64,000 bases of DNA, taken from the NCBI GenBank assembly GCA_937897645.1, contig CALCNV010000047.1, positions 1 to 64,000 of the forward strand, given 5' to 3'. This DNA comes from an uncultured Lysobacteraceae bacterium (lineage in GTDB: Bacteria > Pseudomonadota > Gammaproteobacteria > Xanthomonadales > Xanthomonadaceae). Every line of letters begins with the position of its first letter. Within the stretch, counting starts at the first letter, position 1. Under the pieces are notes generated by a model. The model was not told where the DNA came from and did no database searches. It saw nothing but the letters and a program-made list of their open reading frames with translations. Positions 59,098 through 64,000 of the stretch are shown here, in pieces. Made by a program: the position numbers and the translations under genes.

Positions 59098-59730
59098 TCA
59101 GGCGCGTGCGAGCAGCAGCGTGGCCTTGCGCACCGGGGCGAAGGTCTGCCGGTGCTGCGGGCAAGGACCGTGCGCTGCCAATGCCGCCAGATGAAAGGGC
59201 GTGGGATAGCCCTTGTGCACGTCGAAGCCGTAGGCAGGGAATTCTTCGTGCAGTGCGACCATCGCACGGTCGCGTGCGACCTTGGCAAGGATGGAGGCCG
59301 CCATGATGGCCGGGTCCAGCGCATCGCCACCGATGAGCGCTTCGGCCGGGCAGGGCAGGTCGGTTGGGATACGGTTGCCGTCGATGCGTGCGAACTCGGC
59401 GGCGGGTTGCAGCGCACCGACGGCGCGGCGCATGCCTTCCAGCGTGGCCTGCAGGATATTCAGCGTGTCGATCTCTTCCGCGCTGACGAATTCGATATGC
59501 CACGCCAGTGCCTGCGCGATGATTTGCGGATACAGCGCTTCGCGGCGTGCTTCGCTCAACTTCTTCGAATCGTCCAATCCTGCGATCGGTCGTGACGGAT
59601 CAAGGATGACCGCAGCGACCGAGACCGGACCAGCCAACGGACCGCGACCGGCTTCATCGACGCCTGCGACCAAGGGGGAACGGGGAATGGGGAACAGGGA
59701 ATCGTGCAACGCCGACGGGTGACGGTTCAA
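59098..59730 (-). CDS. rnhB: Ribonuclease HII
   Basis: Removes RNA from RNA-DNA hybrids, including single ribonucleotides misinserted in DNA. The catalytic VAGVDEAGRGPLAGPV carries the DEDD Asp-Glu pair; further ligands are in DDSKKLS and in ALIGGDALDPAIMAASILAKVARD. The C-terminal HKGYPTPFH and HGPCPQHRQTFAPV are standard. No ATG is available: TTG 59730 has GGGAG upstream and overlaps the lpxB stop (TTGA), giving 210 residues. The first 30 residues (NRHPSALHDSLFPIPRSP) are encoded by spacer repeat, so a later TTG may be real. Confidence 0.93.
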   Translation of the reverse strand: MNRHPSALHDSLFPIPRSPLVAGVDEAGRGPLAGPVSVAAVILDPSRPIAGLDDSKKLSEARREALYPQIIAQALAWHIEFVSAEEIDTLNILQATLEGMRRAVGALQPAAEFARIDGNRIPTDLPCPAEALIGGDALDPAIMAASILAKVARDRAMVALHEEFPAYGFDVHKGYPTPFHLAALAAHGPCPQHRQTFAPVRKATLLLARA

Positions 59731-59766
59731 ACGTTCGCTCCCATTCCCGACTCTCCATTCGCTATA
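59669..59766. repeat. GGGAATGGGG / CTCCCATTCCC spacer repeat inside lpxB-rnhB overlap
   Basis: Left: GGGGGAACGGGGAATGGGGA, right: CTCCCATTCCCGACTCTCCA, roughly complementary. It covers the C-terminal codons of lpxB (ANGESGMGANV) and the N-terminal codons of rnhB, so the repeat is translated on both sides. Compare 36520-36627 and 42064-42168. Confidence 0.58.
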
Positions 59767-60995
59767 CCCTGCGAAACCAGCAATTCCGCCACCGCATCCG
59801 CCGCGCGTGCGGACGCATCCTGGCGCAATGCCTCGTGCAACTGCAGGTATCTGGGCTGCAACGCGGCGATGCGTTCGGGATGCGCGAGCCATTCCAGCAC
59901 GGCAGCGGCAAGTTTCCCGGCCGTGCAGTCGTCCTGCATCAACTCCGGCGCAAGGTCTTCGCCGGCCAGTACGTTCGGCAAGGCGTAGCGTTCCACCTTC
60001 AACATGCCGAAGGTCTTGACGATGCGATAGGTCAGCGGCGCGATTCTGTAACCGACGACCATCGCGCGCTTGGCCAGCATGGCCTCCAGCGTCGCGGTGC
60101 CCGAGGCCAGCAGCACCACATCGGCCGCGATCATGGCCTCGCGGGCCTGGCCGTCCAGCAGGCGTGGACGCGGGCTGGGGAACGGTGTGGCCGCAAGCAA
60201 TGGTGCAAGCACGGCCTTGCATTCGTCGTTGGCGGCGGGAATCAGCACCTTCAGGCGTGGCGTGGCTTCCGCGACGATGCGGGCTGCATCCAGGAAGGGT
60301 TGGGCGAGGCGACCGACTTCCCCGAGCCGACTGCCGGGCAGCAGCGCCAGCACGGGCACGTCCATCGGTACGCCGAGCGCGGCGCGTGCGGCAGCGCGAT
60401 CGGGATCCAAGGGTAGGGCGTCCGCCATGGGGTGGCCGACGAAACGCGCATCGACGCCGTGTTTGGCGTAGATCGCCGGCTCCATCGGGAACAGGCACAA
60501 CACCCGGTCTGCGCTCATGCCGATTTTTGCCGCACGCTTCTGACGCCATGCCCATACCGATGGACTGACGTAGTGCACGGTGCGGATGCCGCGGTGCTTC
60601 AACCAGCGCTCGACGCCCAGGTTGAAGTCCGGTGCGTCGATGCCGATGAATACATCCGGTTGCCACGCGAGCAGGCGTTCGCGGAATTCGCGCCGCAGTT
60701 TCAGCAAGCGCGGCAGGTGGCGCAGGACTTCGGCCAGGCCCATCACGGAAAGTTCGCTGGCATGGTGCCAGGTTTCGCAACCTGCGTGGCGCATGGCGTC
60801 GCCGCCGATGCCGACGAATTCCGCATTCGGAAAGCGTTTGCGCAACTCATCGATCAAGCCGGCACCGAGCCCATCGCCGGAGGCTTCCCCGGCTGCCAGC
60901 GCAATGCGTTTCGGAGTGATCGCGACGGAATTGAGGGTGGAACGCGGCGGCTCGCCTCCGTTCCTCGTTCCTCGTTCCTCGCTACCGCTATTCAC
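59727..60995 (-). CDS. lpxB: Lipid-A-disaccharide synthase
   Basis: A GT19 glycosyltransferase that joins UDP-2,3-diacylglucosamine and lipid X into the lipid A disaccharide at the inner membrane. Landmarks: IALAAGEASGDGLGAGLI, FVGIGGDAMRHAGC, SVWAWRQKRAAKI, LALLPGSRLGEV, and DVVLLASGTATLEAML near the UDP site. The 422-residue form starts at GTG 60995; its first 25 residues include a translated (GAGGAAC)3 repeat and precede the conserved strand VAITPKRIALAAGE. It follows lpxA by six bases and overlaps rnhB by four. Confidence 0.95.
   Translation of the reverse strand: MNSGSEERGTRNGGEPPRSTLNSVAITPKRIALAAGEASGDGLGAGLIDELRKRFPNAEFVGIGGDAMRHAGCETWHHASELSVMGLAEVLRHLPRLLKLRREFRERLLAWQPDVFIGIDAPDFNLGVERWLKHRGIRTVHYVSPSVWAWRQKRAAKIGMSADRVLCLFPMEPAIYAKHGVDARFVGHPMADALPLDPDRAAARAALGVPMDVPVLALLPGSRLGEVGRLAQPFLDAARIVAEATPRLKVLIPAANDECKAVLAPLLAATPFPSPRPRLLDGQAREAMIAADVVLLASGTATLEAMLAKRAMVVGYRIAPLTYRIVKTFGMLKVERYALPNVLAGEDLAPELMQDDCTAGKLAAAVLEWLAHPERIAALQPRYLQLHEALRQDASARAADAVAELLVSQGIANGESGMGANV
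60960..60980. repeat. Three tandem copies of GTTCCTC within the lpxB 5' end
   Basis: A 7-base unit repeated three times; read on the minus strand as GAGGAAC it encodes EERGTRN in the N-terminal part of LpxB. Because 7 is not a multiple of 3, a change of copy number would alter the frame; a start further downstream would be immune. Possible phase-variable tract, unproven. Confidence 0.55.
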
Positions 60996-61001
60996 CCGCG
61001 T

Positions 61002-61790
61002 TCACCGCAGCAACGGCCGTTCGCCGCTTTCGATGAATTCCAGCATGGCGCGCACGTCGTCGCTGGCCTGGGCCTGCTCTGCCAGTTGCTGCTTGGCTTC
61101 GACCAGCGGCAGGCCGGCCACGTACAGCGTGCGGTAGGCGCGCTTGATAGCGGTGATGCGTTCGCTGTCGAAGCCGCGGCGCTTCAGGCCTTCGCTGTTG
61201 ATGCCGCGTGCGCGGCCCTGCGTATCGGTGCCGACCATGGTGTAGGGCGGGACGTCGCCGCTGATCAGCGCGCCCATGCCGAGGAAGGCGTGGTCGCCGA
61301 TCCTGCAGAACTGGTGTGCACCGGCGAAGCCGCTGATGATCACCCAGTTGCCGACCTGCACATGGCCGGCCAGCGTGGTGTTGTTGGAGAACACGCAGTG
61401 GTTGCCGACGACGCAGTCATGCGCGACATGCGTGTACGCCAGCAGCCAGTTGTCGTCGCCCATGCGGGTGATGCCGCCGCCATCGCCGGTGCCGCGGTTG
61501 AGGGTGGTGAATTCGCGGATCAAGTTGCGGTGGCCGATCACCAGTTCGCTGCGTTCGCCCTTGAATTTCTTGTCCTGCGGGTCGCCGCCAATCGCGGCAT
61601 GGCCGACGACGTGGTTGTCATTGCCCATGCGCGTGCCGCCGGTGATGCTGCAATGCGGGCCGATCACGCAACCGTCGCCGATCTCCACGTCGGCATCGAT
61701 CACGGTGAACGCGCCGACACGCACGTTCGTACCCAACCTGGCGGCCGGGTGGATGGACGCAGTCGGGTGCAGGGCAGGCGTGTCGGCCAT
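61002..61790 (-). CDS. lpxA: UDP-N-acetylglucosamine acyltransferase
   Basis: The first enzyme of lipid A synthesis, adding a 3-hydroxyacyl chain from ACP to UDP-GlcNAc. The 262-residue protein is a left-handed beta helix of hexapeptide repeats (VRVGAFTVIDADVEIGDGCVIGPHCSI…). It has the catalytic His in LLAYTHVAHDCVVGN, and the loop GFAGAHQFCRIGDHAFLGMG. The C-terminal helical domain follows KRRGFDSERITAIKRAYRTLY. ATG 61790 lies four bases after the fabZ stop. The acyl chain length is not predictable here. Confidence 0.97.
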   Translation of the reverse strand: MADTPALHPTASIHPAARLGTNVRVGAFTVIDADVEIGDGCVIGPHCSITGGTRMGNDNHVVGHAAIGGDPQDKKFKGERSELVIGHRNLIREFTTLNRGTGDGGGITRMGDDNWLLAYTHVAHDCVVGNHCVFSNNTTLAGHVQVGNWVIISGFAGAHQFCRIGDHAFLGMGALISGDVPPYTMVGTDTQGRARGINSEGLKRRGFDSERITAIKRAYRTLYVAGLPLVEAKQQLAEQAQASDDVRAMLEFIESGERPLLR

Positions 61791-61794
61791 GCGC

Positions 61795-62253
61795 TTATTC
61801 CTTGTCGGTCTCGGCGCAGAGCACGTCGGCGGAGGCGACTTCTTCGCCACCCACCCGCGCCACGCAGGTGTAGAAGGTCATGGTGCGGATGATGCGCTTG
61901 ATCTGCACGTGCAGTTCCAGCACGTCGCCCGGCACCACCATGCGCGAGAAACGCGCGTTGTCTATCTTGACCAGGTAGAACAGCTTGTCGGCGGCGACGG
62001 TGCCGCGCGAGAGCTGGGTCAGCAAGCCGCCGGCCTGTGCCAGCGCCTCGATCACCAGTACGCCGGGCATGACCGGGTGTCCTTCGAAGTGGCCCTGGAA
62101 GAACGGCTCGTTGATGCTGACGTTCTTCAGCGCCACGATGCTCTTGTGCGCTTCGAGTTCCACCACGCGGTCCACCAGCAGGAACGGGTAGCGGTGCGGC
62201 AGCAACTTCTGGATATCGGTCACGTGGATCGGCAACTTCACGGGTTCGCTCAT
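61795..62253 (-). CDS. fabZ: 3-hydroxyacyl-ACP dehydratase FabZ
   Basis: Dehydrates 3-hydroxyacyl-ACP in fatty acid elongation, competing with LpxA and LpxD for the same substrates. The 152-residue hotdog protein has LLPHRYPFLLVDRV, the catalytic His in GHFEGHPVMPG (H55) and Glu69 (VLVIEALAQ). Most FabZ proteins read GHFPxxPVMPG, so FEGH is a mild variant. ATG 62253 overlaps the lpxD stop in ATGA; lpxA starts four bases after its own stop. The cluster lpxD-fabZ-lpxA-lpxB is classical. Confidence 0.96.
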   Translation of the reverse strand: MSEPVKLPIHVTDIQKLLPHRYPFLLVDRVVELEAHKSIVALKNVSINEPFFQGHFEGHPVMPGVLVIEALAQAGGLLTQLSRGTVAADKLFYLVKIDNARFSRMVVPGDVLELHVQIKRIIRTMTFYTCVARVGGEEVASADVLCAETDKE

Positions 62254-63284
62254 TCTTCCTCCTTGCGAATGCCGGGCACGCGACGCGCCAGTGCATCCAG
62301 CTGCTTGAAGCGCGCGGCGTTCTTGCGCCACGTGCGGTTGTCGGTCAACGGCGTGCCGGATGAATATTCGCCCGGCTCGCGTATGGAATGGGTGACCAGC
62401 GACATGGCGGTGACCATCACCTTGTCGCAGACCTCGAGGTGGCCGAGCACGCCGGCGCCGCCGCCGATCAGGCAGTAGCGACCAATCCTGGCGCTGCCCG
62501 CGGCCGCGCTGCAGCCGGCCATGGCGGTGTGGGCACCGATATGCACGTTGTGGCCAATCTGGATCTGGTTATCGAGGCGTACGTCTTCTTCCAGCACGGT
62601 GTCGTCCAGCGCGCCGCGGTCGATGCAGGTATTGGCACCGATCTCGCAGTCGTCACCGACCACCACGCCGCCGAGCTGCGGCACCTTGATCCAGCGCCCG
62701 GCATCCATGGCCAGGCCAAACCCATCCGTGCCCAACACGGCACCGGCGTGGATGCGTACGCGCTGCCCCAGGCGCACGCGCATCACCAGGGTCACGCGCG
62801 CGACCAGTTCGCTGCCCGCGCCGATTTCGCAATCTTCGCCGATCACGCAACCCGGGCCGATCACGCAACCCTCGCCGATCCGGCTGTTGGCGCCGATCAC
62901 CACGAACGGCCCGATATGCGCGGAAGCTGCAACCGACGCGCTGGCATCGATCACCGCGCTGGGATGGATGCCGGCATCACGCGCGGGCTGCGTATCGAAC
63001 AAGGCGGCGATCTTGGCAAATGCGGTGTACGGGTCCTTGGCCACCAGCGCCGTCCCGGGCGCGGAGGCGGCGTCTTCCTCGCGCAGCACGACGATGGAGG
63101 CGCCGCTGCCCGCAAGCTGGCTGCGGTAACGCGAATTGGCCAGGAAGGCGAGTTGCCCTGCTCCAGCACCGGCCAGGGTTGCAACCCCATGCACGCCCAC
63201 GCTGCCATCGCCCTGCACGGACAGGCCGAAGCGCTCGGCGAGTTCGTTGGCGGTGACTTTCCTGGGGTTGGGGGAAGTGTTCAC
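62250..63284 (-). CDS. lpxD: UDP-3-O-(3-hydroxyacyl)glucosamine N-acyltransferase
   Basis: Adds the second 3-hydroxyacyl chain (on nitrogen) in lipid A synthesis. An N-terminal uridine-binding domain (VTANELAERFGLSVQGDG…) is followed by a long left-handed beta helix of hexapeptide repeats (IGPFVVIGANSRIGEGCVIGPGCVIGEDCEIG…) with the catalytic His in IQIGHNVHIGAHTAM, and a C-terminal helix. The start is not obvious: GTG 63284 (NTSPNPRK) gives 344 residues, and no strong ribosome site or ATG is near. It is downstream of bamA, separated by a terminator; no skp (ompH) gene lies between. Confidence 0.94.
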   Translation of the reverse strand: MNTSPNPRKVTANELAERFGLSVQGDGSVGVHGVATLAGAGAGQLAFLANSRYRSQLAGSGASIVVLREEDAASAPGTALVAKDPYTAFAKIAALFDTQPARDAGIHPSAVIDASASVAASAHIGPFVVIGANSRIGEGCVIGPGCVIGEDCEIGAGSELVARVTLVMRVRLGQRVRIHAGAVLGTDGFGLAMDAGRWIKVPQLGGVVVGDDCEIGANTCIDRGALDDTVLEEDVRLDNQIQIGHNVHIGAHTAMAGCSAAAGSARIGRYCLIGGGAGVLGHLEVCDKVMVTAMSLVTHSIREPGEYSSGTPLTDNRTWRKNAARFKQLDALARRVPGIRKEEE

Positions 63285-63324
63285 TGGGGCACAGTTTAAC
63301 GTCTTGTCCGTCGCCGGGTAAAAG

Positions 63325-63350
63325 AAAGGCCCGGACATGGCCGGGCCTTT
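63325..63350 (-). terminator. Rho-independent terminator after bamA
   Basis: On the minus strand: GAAAGGCCCGG, loop, CCGGGCCTTTC, then TTTTAC. It lies 31 bp past the bamA stop, so lpxD needs its own promoter or depends on read-through. Confidence 0.82.
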
Positions 63351-63381
63351 CGCTGGTGCTGGTGCTACCCCGTGGCCGTGG

Positions 63382-64000
63382 TCAGAACGCGCCACCGAAG
63401 GTGAACTGCAGGCGCTCGATCTCGTCATCGTCCTCCTTGCGCAGCGGGTAGGCGTAGCTGATGGAGATCGGGCCTACCGGTGCGCGCCACAACAGGGCGA
63501 CGCCGGCCGATCCGCGTAACTCGCCGGCATCGAAATCCGAGGGCGCGGCGAACACGTTGCCAACGTCCACGAACGCGGAGATGCGCGCGGCCTTGGAGTC
63601 GAATAGTTTCGGGAAATACATTTCCAGTGAGCCGGTGGTCTTCACCGCGCCACCCAGGGGCTGCCCGGTGTAGCCGCTCAATGATTCCGAGCGCGGGCCC
63701 AGCGTATTGTCGCGGAAGCCACGCACCGAGCGCACGCCGCCTGCGTAGAAGTTCTCGAAGAACGGAAGGCCGGTGGCGACGAGCGTGTCGCTGACGAAGC
63801 CTCCCCCGTCAGCACAGATGCTGTTTGTAGCGGACGCCGTGCCACTCGAACCAGTGGGAATAAGCGGCGGCGTCGGATTGACTGTGCATATGGTGCGCAC
63901 GATGTCACTGCCGTAACTGTCGCCATAGCCGATTTCGGCACGCGTGTTCAGTACCAGGTACGGACTGATCGGCCAGTACTTGGAGAACTCGTAGTTGACC
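63382..64000 (-). CDS. bamA: Outer membrane protein assembly factor BamA, C-terminal part
   Basis: Core of the BAM complex that folds beta-barrels into the outer membrane. Only the last 206 codons are in the window; the frame is open to base 64000 and the start lies outside. The barrel signature VRGFRDNTLGPRS (lid-lock loop), then strands such as YAGGVRSVRGF, ARISAFVDVGNVF, LRGSAGVALLWRAPVGPISISYAYPL, and the terminal Phe (QFTFGGAF) identify it. An unusual segment ahead of FFENFYAGG carries two cysteines 24 codons apart (63888 and 63816). It precedes lpxD, as in many proteobacteria. Confidence 0.96.
   Translation of the reverse strand, partial: VNYEFSKYWPISPYLVLNTRAEIGYGDSYGSDIVRTICTVNPTPPLIPTGSSGTASATNSICADGGGFVSDTLVATGLPFFENFYAGGVRSVRGFRDNTLGPRSESLSGYTGQPLGGAVKTTGSLEMYFPKLFDSKAARISAFVDVGNVFAAPSDFDAGELRGSAGVALLWRAPVGPISISYAYPLRKEDDDEIERLQFTFGGAF

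Noticed and set aside
59098..60780. One long minus-strand frame joining an Arg-rich N-terminal part to RNase HII
   Set aside because: The N-terminal two-thirds is an out-of-frame shadow of lpxB; only the segment after 59730 matches RNase HII.
61795..62253. FabA instead of FabZ because of the GHFEGHPVMPG variant
   Set aside because: Length (152 residues), position between lpxD and lpxA, and LLPHRYPFLLVDR are FabZ features.

Overview
The window is 64 kb of G+C-rich, densely coding chromosome from a gammaproteobacterium of the Xanthomonadaceae/Lysobacteraceae (Lysobacter, Luteimonas, Thermomonas, Pseudoxanthomonas or Stenotrophomonas type). The evidence is the gene order (leuS-lptE-holA-nadD-rsfS-rlmH; maf-rng-yhdP-tldD; tilS-xseB-ispA near accA-dnaE-rnhB-lpxB-lpxA-fabZ-lpxD-bamA), an expanded set of secreted peptidases (three M13, one M1 fused to an ABC permease, DUF885, M38), and intergenic REP/REPIN repeats beginning GTAG or GTGG like the SMAG repeats of Stenotrophomonas. 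I cannot name genus or species. I saw no rRNA, tRNA, CRISPR array, transposase or phage gene.

Layout. 0-4.3 kb: end of a DUF47 (PhoU-like) gene with its Pit phosphate transporter, an unknown small protein, an alkyltransferase-like DNA-damage protein, a 2OG-Fe(II) oxygenase, a rhomboid protease and an A+T-richer lipoprotein. 4.5-11 kb: three tandem minus-strand M13 metallopeptidase homologues; the last in the transcriptional direction has lost two zinc ligands. 11.4-16 kb: a secreted protein of unknown function, then a translationally coupled LysM-FecR protein and CHASE2-GGDEF diguanylate cyclase. 16-26.4 kb: an FAD oxidoreductase, an ABC ATPase with an ABC-permease/M1-aminopeptidase fusion, a DUF885 peptidase, a DUF502 protein coupled to a queuosine-precursor transporter, and a DUF4442 hotdog protein. 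26.5-32 kb: the thioredoxin-TPR chaperone CnoX, a four-gene operon of two paralogous membrane proteins, an XRE regulator and a further membrane protein behind a near-consensus sigma70 promoter, an M38 amidohydrolase, and a TPR-TylF methyltransferase divergent from leuS.

32-50 kb: two conserved housekeeping runs, leuS to rlmH (tRNA charging, LPS export, replication, NAD synthesis, ribosome maturation) and maf-rng-yhdP-tldD/darP/pmbA (RNA processing, envelope lipid traffic, TldD/E protease). A TonB-like protein and a SIMPL-domain protein lie between them. 50-55 kb: ispA-xseB-tilS, a REP-rich 540-bp gap, and a TPR membrane protein beside accA. 55-64 kb: a continuous minus-strand envelope/replication block, bamA (cut by the window end)-lpxD-fabZ-lpxA-lpxB-rnhB-dnaE, making lipid A and the outer-membrane assembly machine. 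Most genes in it overlap or nearly touch.

The noncoding DNA is dominated by repeats: several REPIN families, one apparently nested in another, mirror-like GGGAATGGGGAAT/ATTCCCCATTCCC spacers that run into gene ends, and rho-independent terminators. The best candidates for something undescribed are the regulator-linked membrane-protein operon at 27.5-29.6 kb, the zinc-ligand-less M13 paralogue, and the nested repeat elements.
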